64,000 nt of DNA. Source: Lachnospiraceae bacterium AM93-12TA (GTDB lineage Bacteria; Bacillota; Clostridia; Lachnospirales; Lachnospiraceae). Both the position numbers and the translations under genes were made by a program. Location of the stretch: positions 12,920 to 76,919 of the forward strand of contig JAQERH010000011.1 of assembly GCA_027698105.1 (NCBI GenBank). The letters are read 5' to 3'. Shown in pieces: positions 33,172 through 42,953 of the stretch (position 1 is its first letter; the number at the start of each line of letters is the position of its first letter). The notes beneath the pieces were generated by a model that had not been told where the DNA came from, did not search any database, and saw only the letters and a program-made list of their open reading frames with translations.

Positions 33172-34746
33172 ATGCCCTGTCCACACAACGAAATCTCTAT
33201 TGTGCAGCGCAGCCAGCGGCAGTCTGCGGTTGCCGCCGCTGCTTACCAGAGTGGCGAAAAGCTGTTCTGTGAATACGACCAGCAAGTGAAGCACTACCCG
33301 GAAAAGCGTGGTATCGTCCACAATGAAATCCTGCTTCCGGCAAATGCCCCGCCGGAGTATGCAGACCGCAATACTTTATGGAACGCTGTCGAAGCGGTGG
33401 AGAAGCAATGGAACTCCCAGCTTGCAAGGCGGTGGGTGCTTACCATCCCCAGAGAGATCCCGCCTGACCAGTACGCTGTCCTTGTCCGGGAGTTTTGCCA
33501 GCAGCAGTTTGTTTCCAAAGGAATGTGCGTGGATTTTGCCATTCATGACAAAGGGGACGGAAACCCTCACGCTCATGTCATGCTGACCATGCGGGCGATG
33601 GACGAACATGGGAAATGGCTCCCCAAGAGCCGCAAGGTTTATGACCTTGATGAAAGCGGGGAACGGATAAAACTTCCGTCCGGCAGGTGGAAAAGCCACA
33701 AGGAGGATACGGTTGACTGGAACGACCAGAAGTATTGTGAAATCTGGCGGCATGAATGGGAGGTCATCCAGAACCGCTATCTGGAAGCCAATGACCGCCC
33801 AGAGCGTGTGGACTTGCGTTCTTATGCCAGACAGGGGCTTGATATTATCCCTACTGTCCATGAGGGAGCTGCTGTCCGGCAGATGGAAAAGCGGGGTATC
33901 CAGACGAACATCGGCAACCTGAACCGGGAAATCAGAGCCGCCAACCGCCTGATGAAGTCCATCCGGCAGCTTATCCAAAACCTCAAAGGCTGGATTACCG
34001 AGCTGGGAGAAAAACGGAAAGAACTGCTTGCACAAAAAACGGCGGAGGAAGCAACACTTCTTCCCAATCTACTGATGAAATATATGGAGATACGAAAGGA
34101 AGAACGGAAGGACTGGACGAGGTCTGGACAAAATCGGGGGACTTCACAGGACTTAAAGGCAGTCAGCGAAGCCCTGTCCTATCTCCAGCAAAAGGGGCTT
34201 TCCACTGTGGAGGACTTAGAAGCATTTCTGGAATCTTCCGGGAAATCAGCCGCAGATTACCGCAATCAGATGAAGCCAAAGGAAGCCCGCAGCAAAGTGA
34301 TTGACGGGATTCTTGCCAGCCGGACAGACTGCAAGGAATGTAAGGCTGTCTATGAGAAGTACCAGAAGATATTTTTTAAGAAAACAAAGGAGAAATTCAA
34401 ACAGGAACACTCGGAGGTTGCCCGGTATGAAAAAGCCGCCACCCACCTTGCCAAGCACCCAGATGATAAGGACAGTACCCAAAAGGAGCTGCAAGAGGAG
34501 CAGGAAACGCTTCTGGAAGAAATCGCAGAGTTGAAAGTACCGCTGACCGAGGTACAGGAGGATTTGAAGAAGCTGCGGGACATCCGCTACTGGGTACGGA
34601 AAGCCACACCCGGCACAGAGGAAAGTAAAGAGCCGCCTAAGAAGCAGCCCATCAAGGAAGTCTTGCAGGATAAGGCAGACGAGAAAAAGGCTCAAAGAAC
34701 CGCCCCGGCACAGGCGAAACACAGACAACAGGATATGGAACTTTAA
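33172..34746 (+). CDS. MobA/MobL-family relaxase (MobQ type), intact
   Basis: A 524-aa relaxase. MPCPHNEISIVQRSQRQSAV and AAYQSGEKL form the N-terminal signature, and the metal-binding His motif is in GNPHAHVMLTMRAMD (about 126-140). The RVDLRSYARQGLDIIPTVHEG motif is shared with the amber-interrupted relaxase at 5759. A long helical tail follows. AAAGGAGG precedes the ATG. It would nick the oriT dyad at about 32.5 kb. Confidence 0.9.
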   Translation: MPCPHNEISIVQRSQRQSAVAAAAYQSGEKLFCEYDQQVKHYPEKRGIVHNEILLPANAPPEYADRNTLWNAVEAVEKQWNSQLARRWVLTIPREIPPDQYAVLVREFCQQQFVSKGMCVDFAIHDKGDGNPHAHVMLTMRAMDEHGKWLPKSRKVYDLDESGERIKLPSGRWKSHKEDTVDWNDQKYCEIWRHEWEVIQNRYLEANDRPERVDLRSYARQGLDIIPTVHEGAAVRQMEKRGIQTNIGNLNREIRAANRLMKSIRQLIQNLKGWITELGEKRKELLAQKTAEEATLLPNLLMKYMEIRKEERKDWTRSGQNRGTSQDLKAVSEALSYLQQKGLSTVEDLEAFLESSGKSAADYRNQMKPKEARSKVIDGILASRTDCKECKAVYEKYQKIFFKKTKEKFKQEHSEVARYEKAATHLAKHPDDKDSTQKELQEEQETLLEEIAELKVPLTEVQEDLKKLRDIRYWVRKATPGTEESKEPPKKQPIKEVLQDKADEKKAQRTAPAQAKHRQQDMEL

Positions 34747-34811
34747 CAGGCACTTGCCATTTTCAATCAGAGAATGTCAGGTGCTTTTCTTATTTTCAAG
34801 GAGGGATAGAT

Positions 34812-35456
34812 TTGAATGTATTTGAAGCTGTGAAGCAGTCCGTCACAACAAGACAGGCTGCGGAGCATTATGGAATCCATGTAGGTCGGAACGGGATGGC
34901 TTGCTGCCCGTTCCATAATGATAAAACCCCAAGCATGAAGCTGGATCGGCGTTACCACTGCTTCGGCTGCGGTGCGGATGGGGATGTGATTGATTTTGCC
35001 GCCGCCCTGTATGGGCTGGCAAAGAAAGAAGCCGCCGTACAACTGGCAAATGACTTTGGGCTTTCCTATGAGGACTGGAAACCGCCGGGAAAGGCAAAAA
35101 AGCCCAAGCCCCGGCAGAAATCCCCGGAGGAACAGTTTCAGGAAGCAAAGAACCGCTGCTTCCGTATCCTTGCCGATTATCTCCACCTGCTTATGGCATG
35201 GAGAACGGAATATGCCCCGCACTCCCCAGAGGAAGCCTTTCATCCCCGGTTTGTGGAAGCCTTACAAAAGCAAGCCCATGTGGAATATCTGCTGGATGTG
35301 CTGCTGTTCGGGGAGACAGAGGAAAAAGCGGCTTTGATTGCGGACTACGGAAAGGATGTGATACAGCTTGAACAGCGAATGGCAGAGCTTGCAGCCGCAG
35401 ACGCAGCAAGAACTAAAAAACACCATGAACGCCATGCAGCCGCCCCAGAGCATTGA
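34812..35456 (+). CDS. CHC2 zinc-finger primase-like protein
   Basis: A 214-aa protein with a DnaG-type CHC2 zinc finger: CCPFHNDKTPSMKL followed by YHCFGCGADGDVIDF (about 31-62). No Toprim or polymerase domain follows, so it is a short primase-associated protein of mobile elements that pairs with the VapE-like ATPase whose frame begins inside its 3' end. The start is TTG behind AAGGAGGGA. Confidence 0.85.
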   Translation: MNVFEAVKQSVTTRQAAEHYGIHVGRNGMACCPFHNDKTPSMKLDRRYHCFGCGADGDVIDFAAALYGLAKKEAAVQLANDFGLSYEDWKPPGKAKKPKPRQKSPEEQFQEAKNRCFRILADYLHLLMAWRTEYAPHSPEEAFHPRFVEALQKQAHVEYLLDVLLFGETEEKAALIADYGKDVIQLEQRMAELAAADAARTKKHHERHAAAPEH

Positions 35457-36638
35457 GGAAATCAAGGCGGGGCTGGAAACCACCGAGAAAGGCGGTGTCC
35501 GCCAGAGCATACGGAACTGCCTGACCGTATTCCAGCGTGACCCGCTGCTTTCCGGGGCTATCGCATACAACATCCTGACTGACCGCAAGGACATTATAAA
35601 GCCCATCGGCTTCTACAGAGAAAGCACCGCCCTGAACGATACGGACATGAAGTATCTGCTTCTCTATCTGGAAGAAACCTATGGGCTTACCAATGAGAAA
35701 AAGATTGATAACGCCATCGGGATTGTGGCGAATGAAAACAAGTACCATCCCATCCGGGACTATTTAAGTGCCCTTGTGTGGGACGGTACAGAACGAATTC
35801 GCTTCTGTCTGCGGCACTTTCTGGGGGCTGACGCAGACGATTACACTTATGAAGCGTTGAAGCTGTTCCTGCTGGGTGCAATCTCACGAGCCTTTCAGCC
35901 GGGGTGCAAGTTTGAAATCATGCTCTGTCTGGTCGGCGGTCAGGGGGCTGGCAAGTCCACCTTCTTCCGTCTGCTGGCAGTCCGGGATGAGTGGTTCTCC
36001 GATGATTTGCGGAAGCTGGACGATGACAATGTGTACCGCAAGCTGCAAGGTCACTGGATTATCGAAATGTCGGAAATGATGGCAACCGCCAACGCTAAGA
36101 GCATTGAGGAAATCAAGTCATTTTTAAGCCGGCAGAAAGAGGTTTACAAGATACCCTATGAAACCCACCCGGCAGACCGCCCCCGTCAGTGCGTGTTTGG
36201 CGGCACTTCCAATGCCCTTGACTTCCTGCCCCTTGACCGTTCCGGCAACCGCCGCTTTATCCCGGTCATGGTGTACCCGGAGCAAGCCGAGGTTCACATT
36301 TTGGAGGACGAAGCCGCTTCCAGAGCCTATATCAAGCAGATGTGGGCGGAAGCGATGGAGATTTACCGAAGCGGCAGGTTCAAGCTGGCTTTCAGCCCCG
36401 CCATGCAGCGGTATCTCAAAGAACACCAGCGGGACTTTATGCCGGAGGACACCAAAGCAGGGATGATACAGGCGTATCTTGATAAGTACACCGGGAGCAT
36501 GGTCTGCTCCAAGCAGCTCTACAAGGAAGCCTTGAACCATGCCTTTGACGAGCCGAAGCAATGGGAAATCCGGGAAATCAACGAGATTATGAACCAGTGC
36601 ATTGACCGCTGGCGGTACTTCCCGAACCCAAGAATGTT
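35368..36638 (+). pseudogene. VapE-like P-loop protein, 3' end lost at a fusion junction
   Basis: A virulence-associated E (VapE) ATPase of element replication. Residues 1-423 are normal: the N-terminal fold, VGGQGAGKSTFFRLLAV (Walker A, about 190), HWIIEMSEMMA (Walker B) and GGTSNALDFLPLDRSGNRRF. Near 36636-36640 the sequence becomes a C5 methyltransferase in another frame. The VapE frame reads on as unrelated residues to a stop at 37194, so the full chimera would be 608 aa with a nonsense tail. The start is the TTG at 35368; ATG 35425 is also possible. Confidence 0.75.
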
Positions 36639-37385
36639 TTTATTGAAAAAACAGGACAGGAAACAATCACTCTTATCTCCGGGGGGTTTCCCTGCCAGCC
36701 GTTCTCCGCAATCGGCCCGAAACAGGGATTTTCCGACCCCCGTTATCTCTGGCCGGAAATGTGCCGCGTCATTAAAGAACTGCGCCCCCGTTGGGTGCTT
36801 GGCGAAAATGTTGCTAACTTCATCAATATGGGGCTCCACAAAACGCTCTTTGACTTGGAACAGGCGGGATATGCAGTTTGGACATTCGTACTTCCTGCTT
36901 GCGCCGTCGGCGCGTGGCATGAACGCAAGCGAACTTTTATCGTGGGGGCTGATGTTTCCCACGCCCCTTGCTTCCGACACAGGCTCAAAGGCAAATGTGG
37001 AACGGATAAGTATAACGCAGGCAGGAGCATTTCGCAGACAGAAAAAGGACGGGACATACTGGACACCCAAACTGTCGGAAACCATTTATTTTCTCACACC
37101 GACCCCGGATTTGACTTTACGCTTCAACCCGGAATGGGTGGAATGGCTGATGGGCTTCCCACAGGGGTGGACGGAAATCTCCTATGGGGCATAGAGCCGG
37201 CAGATATTCCCCGCCTTGCCCCGGACAAAAAAGACAGAGCAAAGCGACTGAAAACACTAGGTAATGCCGTTGTTCCGGCACAGGTATATCCGATACTTAG
37301 GTATATCGCAGACATAGAGCTTGGACGCTGCCGGGAATGGTGCGTATTTTCAGAGAATGGAGGTGCAGGACTATCAAGCAATTAA
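36639..37385 (+). pseudogene. DNA (cytosine-5) methyltransferase, N-terminally truncated
   Basis: The frame begins inside foreign VapE sequence and gives ISGGFPCQPFSAIGPKQGF, motif IV with its catalytic PCQ, then the ENV motif (VLGENVANFINMG), a target-recognition region, and the C-terminal motif in RLKTLGNAVVPAQVYPIL. Motif I (SAM binding) and everything before it are missing, so it should be inactive. In intact conjugative elements a methyltransferase stands just before the CHAP protein, as here. Confidence 0.8.
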
Positions 37386-39352
37386 AACCACGCGATAAAA
37401 TCACACAAAAAATGACCCGCGACGGCGTGGTGGAAGTCAACGAAACACAGCAGACCGCCGAGCGTATCAGCAGCCGGGAAGCAGACAGCGACTTTTCACA
37501 GCCGGACAGTGCCGCAGCGGAACGCGTCATAGAACATCTTGACGCAGCACATACCCGAAAGGCAAACAAAAAGGCAGTCAAAAAAGAGCAGGAAGCTACT
37601 GCTTTGCGTACTTCCACTTCCCGCTTGCAATTTACCGACGAGGAACGGGCAACGCTGGAACTGGAACGCTATATTGAAAAATCAAACAAAGCCGCTGACC
37701 GACTGGACGCGGCAAAGGCAGCTATCCCGAAGCAAAAGAAACTGGTTAAGGAGCGCACCTTTGATGAAGCCACAGGAAAAGCAAAGACCCGCTTACGCTT
37801 TGAAGAACAGGAAAAACCGATACCCGGCAGCAAAAAGGGAAACCCGCTGTCCCGCCCCGCACAGGAAGCGGGGATTTTCGTCCATAACAAGATACATTCG
37901 GTTGAAAAGGACAATTCCGGCGTTGAGGGGGCGCATAAATCGGAGGAACTTGCCGAGCGCGGCGCGAAATACGGGGCGCGGAAGTTAAAACAGGGCTACC
38001 GCAGCCATAAGCTGAAACCTTACCGGGAAGCAGCAAAGGCAGAAAAGGCAGCATTTAAGGCAAACGTCAACTTCCAGTATCACAAGACCCTGCACGACAA
38101 CCCGCAGCTTACTTCTAACCCTCTTTCCCGTTTCATGCAGAAACAGCAGATAAAACGCCAGTATGCAAAGGCGGCAAAGAAAGGCGGGGCAAAAGCCGCA
38201 GCGGAAGCCACAAGAAAGACGGCAAAGAAAACCGCCGAGGAAACGAGGAAAGCCGCCGCATTTGCGGCAAGACACCCGGCGGGTGTTTTGATTGCAGTTG
38301 CCGCGCTGCTTCTCTTTATTATGATTTCCGCAGGGCTGTCCTCTTGCGGGGCTATGTTTTCCGGCTTGACTAATGGCGTGCTTGGCACTTCCTACACGTC
38401 CGAGGACAGCGACCTTGTGGCAGTTGAAAACAACTATGCTGCATTGGAAAACGGGCTGCAAAGTGAGATTGACAATATCGAAAGCACCCACCCCGGCTAT
38501 GATGAATACCGCTACGACCTTGACAGTATCGGGCATAACCCCCACGAATTAGCGTCGTACTTGACCGCCCTCTTGCAGAGCTACACCCCGCAAAGCGCAC
38601 AGGCAGAGCTTGAACGTATCTTTTCCATGCAGTACACCTTGACATTGACCGAGGAAGTGGAAATACGCTACCGCACCGAAACAAGCACCGACCCGGAAAC
38701 AGGGGAAACCACCACCGAGGAAGTCCCTTATGAGTATTACATCTTGAATGTGAAACTGACAAACAAGCCGATTTCCTCTTTTGTATCGGAGCTTTTAACG
38801 CCACAGCAGCTTGAAATGTTCCATGTCTACTTGGAAACAAGCGGCAACAAACCGCTGATTTTTGGCGGTGGTTCTCCCGACGGAAGCCCATCCGAGGATT
38901 TAAGCGGCGTGGAGTTTGTAAACGGTACGCGCCCCGGAAATCAAGAGCTTATGGAGCTTGCAAAGCAGCAAGTCGGAAATGTGGGCGGCTACCCTTACTG
39001 GTCTTGGTACGGCTTTAACAGCCGCGTGGAATGGTGCGCCTGTTTTGTATCATGGTGCTACAATCAAGCCGGAAAAAGCGAACCGCGCTTTGCGGGCTGC
39101 GAATGGCAGGGTGTCCCTTGGTTTCAGTCAAGGGGACAATGGGGCGCACGCGGCTATGAGAATATCGCACCGGGCGACGCTATCTTTTTCGATTGGGATT
39201 TAGACGGCGTTGCCGACCATGTGGGGCTTGTGCTTGGCAGGGACGAAAGCCGCGTCTATACCGTTGAGGGCAATTCCGGCGACGCCTGCAAGATAAAGAG
39301 CTATGACCTTAACTATCAATGTATCAAAGGCTACGGGCTGATGAACTGGTAA
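37337..39352 (+). CDS. CD1108-like conjugation protein with CHAP peptidoglycan hydrolase domain
   Basis: A 671-aa membrane-anchored protein of the conjugation machinery. A long basic cytoplasmic region (about 1-310) leads to one membrane helix (about 315-337). A spacer of about 200 residues and a C-terminal CHAP domain follow, with CACFVSWCYNQAG (nucleophile Cys) and VADHVGLVLG (His). It should open the cell wall for the transfer channel. The start is uncertain: ATG 37337 lies within the methyltransferase remnant, and a start nearer KQLKPRDK is possible behind GGAGG. Confidence 0.82.
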   Translation: MVRIFREWRCRTIKQLKPRDKITQKMTRDGVVEVNETQQTAERISSREADSDFSQPDSAAAERVIEHLDAAHTRKANKKAVKKEQEATALRTSTSRLQFTDEERATLELERYIEKSNKAADRLDAAKAAIPKQKKLVKERTFDEATGKAKTRLRFEEQEKPIPGSKKGNPLSRPAQEAGIFVHNKIHSVEKDNSGVEGAHKSEELAERGAKYGARKLKQGYRSHKLKPYREAAKAEKAAFKANVNFQYHKTLHDNPQLTSNPLSRFMQKQQIKRQYAKAAKKGGAKAAAEATRKTAKKTAEETRKAAAFAARHPAGVLIAVAALLLFIMISAGLSSCGAMFSGLTNGVLGTSYTSEDSDLVAVENNYAALENGLQSEIDNIESTHPGYDEYRYDLDSIGHNPHELASYLTALLQSYTPQSAQAELERIFSMQYTLTLTEEVEIRYRTETSTDPETGETTTEEVPYEYYILNVKLTNKPISSFVSELLTPQQLEMFHVYLETSGNKPLIFGGGSPDGSPSEDLSGVEFVNGTRPGNQELMELAKQQVGNVGGYPYWSWYGFNSRVEWCACFVSWCYNQAGKSEPRFAGCEWQGVPWFQSRGQWGARGYENIAPGDAIFFDWDLDGVADHVGLVLGRDESRVYTVEGNSGDACKIKSYDLNYQCIKGYGLMNW

Positions 39353-39383
39353 AGCAGCCCCAAAAAGAAAGGAGAAATGACCT

Positions 39384-39641
39384 ATGGCAAACAATAAAAT
39401 CGACCGTATCAATAAGGAAATCGCAAAGACCCGCGAGAAAATCACAGAGTATCAGAACAAGTTAAAAGGACTGGAAGCGCAGAAAACCGAAGCGGAAAAC
39501 CTTGAAATCGTGCAGCTTGTACGAGCTATGCGTCTGACCCCGCAGGAACTTAACGCTATGCTGTCCGGCGGTGGTATTCCCGGCATGACTGCCGCACCCG
39601 CAGAAGAAAACGAACAGGAGGAAAATGCAGATGAAGAATAA
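39384..39641 (+). CDS. DUF4315 family conjugation-region protein
   Basis: An 85-aa coiled-coil protein (MANNKIDRINKEIAKTREKI...) with RAMRLTPQELNAML and an acidic tail. It matches the DUF4315 small proteins that stand between the CHAP protein and the DUF4366 protein in clostridial conjugative elements. Role unknown; overlaps the next gene. Confidence 0.8.
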   Translation: MANNKIDRINKEIAKTREKITEYQNKLKGLEAQKTEAENLEIVQLVRAMRLTPQELNAMLSGGGIPGMTAAPAEENEQEENADEE

Positions 39642-40359
39642 ACTGAAAAAGACCATGACTGCCCTTTGTGCCGCCCTTATCCTTATGGGCGGTTTTTCTG
39701 TCCCTGCCTATGCACAGGGCGCAGCCACAGAGCCGCCCGCCGGGGACGCGACTAATGACAGCGGCGTGATTGTGGAGGAAAAAGAGGAAACGCCGCCCCT
39801 TACCCCAAAGGGAAACGCAACACTGGTTGACGATTACGGCGGCAATAAGCAGCTTATCACTGTTACCACCAAAGGCGGCAACTATTTCTATATCCTCATT
39901 GACCGCGCCGCCGAGGGCGAACAGACCGTACATTTCCTAAATCAAGTAGACGAAGCCGACCTTATGGCACTGACCGAAAACGGCGAAGCTGCCAAAAAGC
40001 CGGAAATCTGTAACTGTACGGAAAAATGCGAAGCCGGAAAGGTAAACACGTCCTGCCCGGTATGTGTTACCAGTATGACAGGCTGCACAGGCAAAGAACC
40101 CACCCCAACACCAACGGAGCAGCCGGAAGAACCGAAAGAAAAAGGCGGCAATCCCGGTGTGGTGCTTGCCTTAGTCCTTTTTGCCCTGCTTGGTGGTGGC
40201 GCAGCGTTCTACTACTTTAAGTTTCTAAAGCCGAAGCAGAATGTAAAGGGCGATACCGACCTTGAAGATTTTGAATTTGAGGACTACGACGAGGACGAGC
40301 CGGAAGCAGATACCGGGGAAACTCCCGAAGATGAAGAAACGGAGGAAGAAACCCTATGA
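39625..40359 (+). CDS. DUF4366 (CD1107-like) membrane protein
   Basis: A 244-aa exported protein. The signal peptide ends at PAYA, and the extracellular domain has DDYGGNKQLITVTTKGGNYF and a Cys-rich loop (CNCTEKCEAGKVNTSCPVC). A Pro/Thr/Glu linker, one membrane helix (about 181-203) and an acidic cytoplasmic tail follow. It belongs to the transfer module. ATG 39625 fits the AGGAGG spacing; 39631 is also possible. Confidence 0.82.
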   Translation: MQMKNKLKKTMTALCAALILMGGFSVPAYAQGAATEPPAGDATNDSGVIVEEKEETPPLTPKGNATLVDDYGGNKQLITVTTKGGNYFYILIDRAAEGEQTVHFLNQVDEADLMALTENGEAAKKPEICNCTEKCEAGKVNTSCPVCVTSMTGCTGKEPTPTPTEQPEEPKEKGGNPGVVLALVLFALLGGGAAFYYFKFLKPKQNVKGDTDLEDFEFEDYDEDEPEADTGETPEDEETEEETL

Positions 40360-40544
40360 CCCTGTTTACCGACAATCCCTTTGAAAAGATGATGATACAG
40401 AAACCGGACGGGCGGCGTGATAATGCGCCGCCTGTTCCTTATCCCCCGGCTTGCGCTTCCTGTCCTTACAAGGGACAGTCCCCTTGTGTGGGGTACTGTC
40501 TGAAACAGGTACAGGAGAAAAAGAAAATCGAGCCGGAACGCTGA
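40356..40544 (+). CDS. Small Cys-motif conjugation-region protein
   Basis: A 62-aa protein with CASCPYKGQSPCVGYC, a possible metal-binding knot. It overlaps the DUF4366 stop (ATGA) and precedes topB. Equivalent small ORFs occur at this place in related elements. No function is known. Confidence 0.6.
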   Translation: MTLFTDNPFEKMMIQKPDGRRDNAPPVPYPPACASCPYKGQSPCVGYCLKQVQEKKKIEPER

Positions 40545-40560
40545 AAGGAGGAACTTATAT

Positions 40561-42651
40561 TTGATTTTAGTTATCGCAGAAAAGCCCAGTGTGGCGCAGA
40601 CAATCGCTGCCGTACTTGGGGCAAAGAAAAAGAAAGACGGATTTCTCACAGGAAGCGGCTATATCGTTTCTTGGTGCGTGGGACATTTGGTAGGGCTTGC
40701 GGAAGCTGCCGCCTACGGGGAACAATATAAAAAGTGGAGCTATGACAGCTTACCGATTTTGCCGCAGGAATGGAAATACACCGTTTCCGCTGACAAGGAA
40801 AAGCAATTCAAAACCTTAAAGGAGCTTATGCACCGGGCAGACGTTTCCGAAGTCGTCAATGCCTGCGACGCAGGGCGCGAGGGAGAACTCATTTTCCGTT
40901 TTGTCTATGAAATGGCAGGCTGCAAGAAACCTATGCGCCGCCTTTGGATTTCTTCTATGGAGGACAGTGCAATCAAAGAGGGCTTTTCCCGTCTGAAGAA
41001 CGGCGAGGAATATGACGCGCTCTTTGCTTCCGCATTATGCAGGGCAAAGGCTGACTGGTTAATTGGTATCAATGCCACCCGCCTTTTCTCTGTCCTTTAC
41101 AATCATACCTTGAACGTGGGGCGCGTACAGACCCCGACCTTAAAAATGCTTGTTGACCGGGACGCAGCGATTACCACATTTAAGAAAGAAAAATACTACC
41201 ATGTACGCCTTGTCTTATCCGACGTGGAAGCTGCAAGTGAAAAACTGTCTGACCGTTCCGAAGCTGACAGGCTGAAAGCTGCTTGCGAAGCGTCGCGGGC
41301 AGCCTGCACTTCCCTTGTGAAAGAGAAAAAGACCGCAGCCCCGCCGAAGCTCTTTGACCTTACTTCTTTACAGAGGGAAGCAAACCGCCTGTTCGGTTAT
41401 ACTGCAAAGCAGACCCTTGACCTTGCACAAGCCCTGTATGAAAAAAGACTTCTTACTTATCCGAGAACAGACAGCAGCTATCTGACTGACGACATGGGCA
41501 ACACAGCGGCGGGCATTATCAAGCTGCTTTGTGGGAAATTTCCTTTTATGGCGGGAAAAGACTTCACGCCGGAGCTTGGAAAGGTGCTGAACAGTAAAAA
41601 GGTATCAGACCACCATGCTATTATCCCGACTATGGAGCTTGCAAAGACCGACCTTGCCGCGCTGCCAGAAAGCGAAAGGAATATCCTTACCCTTGCCGGG
41701 GCGCGTCTACTCATGGCGACCGCAGCACCGCATACCTTTGAAGCAGTTACGGCAGTTTTTGAGTGTGCCGGACAGTCCTTTACCGCAAGGGGAAAAACTG
41801 TATTGTCCGACGGGTGGAAAGAGATTGACCGAAAATACAGGACAGCCTTAAAGAACAAGCCCGAAACGGACGACGCAGACAGCGACACAGAAAAGACCCT
41901 ACCGCCGTTTACCGAGGGACAGACCTTTGAAAATCCAGCGGCAACGGTAACGGAGCATGACACAACACCGCCAAAACCTCACAACGAAGCGTCGCTGCTC
42001 TCTGCTATGGAGCGCGCCGGAAGTGAGGACACCGACCCGGACGCAGAACGCAAAGGGCTTGGAACTCCCGCCACCCGCGCCGCCGTCATTGAAAAACTGG
42101 TAAAGGGCGGCTTTGTGGAGCGAAAAGGCAAGCAGCTACTTCCCACAAAGGACGGTATCAACCTTGTGTGCGTCCTGCCGGACACCTTGACAAGCCCGCA
42201 GCTTACCGCAGAATGGGAAAACAATCTGACGCAGATTGCAAAAGACAAGGCAGACCCCGCCGCATTTATGGAGGGTATCGAGGATATGGCGCGGGAACTG
42301 GTAAAGACCTATCCGTTTCTTTCTGATGATAAAGCGCAGATGTTCAAGCCGGAACGGGAAGCGTTGGGAAGCTGCCCCCGCTGCGGTTCTCCTGTCTATG
42401 AGGGAAAGAAAAACTACTATTGCAGCAATAAAGAATGTATCTTTACCATGTGGAAAAATGACCGTTTCTTTGAAGAACGAAAAGTAACCTTTACCCCCAA
42501 AATTGCCGCTGCACTCTTACAATCCGGCAAGGTAAATGTGAAAAAGCTCTATTCCCCAAAGACGGGCAAAACCTACGACGGAACTATCGTATTGGCTGAT
42601 ACGGGCGGGAAATATGTCAACTACCGGGTGGAACTTCCAAAGAAAAAATAA
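40561..42651 (+). CDS. topB: DNA topoisomerase III (element TopB)
   Basis: A 696-aa type IA topoisomerase. The Toprim domain has LVIAEKPSVAQTIAAVLG and NACDAGREGELIF, and the active-site Tyr is in LLTYPRTDSSYLTDD (about 298-300). GLGTPATRAAVIEKL follows, and the C-terminal zinc motif is CPRCGSPVYEGKKNYYCSN. The start is TTG behind AAAGGAGG. Conjugative elements carry such enzymes to resolve transfer intermediates. The gene is complete although its conjugation partners are missing. Confidence 0.92.
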   Translation: MILVIAEKPSVAQTIAAVLGAKKKKDGFLTGSGYIVSWCVGHLVGLAEAAAYGEQYKKWSYDSLPILPQEWKYTVSADKEKQFKTLKELMHRADVSEVVNACDAGREGELIFRFVYEMAGCKKPMRRLWISSMEDSAIKEGFSRLKNGEEYDALFASALCRAKADWLIGINATRLFSVLYNHTLNVGRVQTPTLKMLVDRDAAITTFKKEKYYHVRLVLSDVEAASEKLSDRSEADRLKAACEASRAACTSLVKEKKTAAPPKLFDLTSLQREANRLFGYTAKQTLDLAQALYEKRLLTYPRTDSSYLTDDMGNTAAGIIKLLCGKFPFMAGKDFTPELGKVLNSKKVSDHHAIIPTMELAKTDLAALPESERNILTLAGARLLMATAAPHTFEAVTAVFECAGQSFTARGKTVLSDGWKEIDRKYRTALKNKPETDDADSDTEKTLPPFTEGQTFENPAATVTEHDTTPPKPHNEASLLSAMERAGSEDTDPDAERKGLGTPATRAAVIEKLVKGGFVERKGKQLLPTKDGINLVCVLPDTLTSPQLTAEWENNLTQIAKDKADPAAFMEGIEDMARELVKTYPFLSDDKAQMFKPEREALGSCPRCGSPVYEGKKNYYCSNKECIFTMWKNDRFFEERKVTFTPKIAAALLQSGKVNVKKLYSPKTGKTYDGTIVLADTGGKYVNYRVELPKKK

Positions 42652-42656
42652 CTGAA

Positions 42657-42690
42657 TAGCAAGCATAGGAAGCGGGTACCCACTTCCGTA
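42657..42690 (+). repeat. oriT-like palindromic repeat, copy 1
   Basis: The palindrome GGAAGCGGGTACCCACTTCC is preceded by TAGCAAGCATA. The same 34 bases lie in opposite orientation, with two changes, at 45529-45562 just upstream of mobC. This copy lies six bases after topB and is not next to a relaxase. Confidence 0.7.
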
Positions 42691-42735
42691 AATCCCCGTT
42701 GCGACGCTGACGCGCCGGACGGGGATTTTGCTTGT
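42691..42735 (+). terminator. Terminator of the topB operon
   Basis: AATCCCCGT / ACGGGGATT with an intervening G+C-rich loop and TTGCTT behind. Confidence 0.55.
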
Positions 42736-42744
42736 GTCACAGAA

Positions 42745-42953
42745 AAAATAAACCCCCTGCTATGCAGGGGGAGGGAAAATCTTTAGATTAAAGTACTCCT
42801 ATGCTAGAATAAAAGTAGGTCTGCAAACCACAAATATAAAAGCATAGGAGGTCCAAAATGGACAACAATAGTTTAGCGCATACAAAATGGGAATGCAAGC
42901 GGAATTTGCAGAGCTTCCCATTTACGCCGCTGATGAAGTATGAACGGGGTTAA
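42745..42953 (+). pseudogene. IS200/IS605-type element, left-end remnant with start of tnpA
   Basis: The left-end hairpin CCCCCTGCTATGCAGGGGG, the stem ACTCCTATGCT / AGCATAGGAGGT and the start MDNNSLAHTKWECK (from 42858) are those of an IS200-type Y1 transposase gene. After 13-14 codons the frame leaves the family and stops at 42953. The transposase His pair and Tyr are absent. A second frame through the same DNA (MQAEFAELPIYAADEV) overlaps the next start and looks like a remnant gene end. Confidence 0.65.

Noticed and set aside
36639..37385. Functional DNA methyltransferase for restriction-modification
   Set aside because: Motif I and the whole N-terminal part are missing and there is no start signal or partner nuclease.
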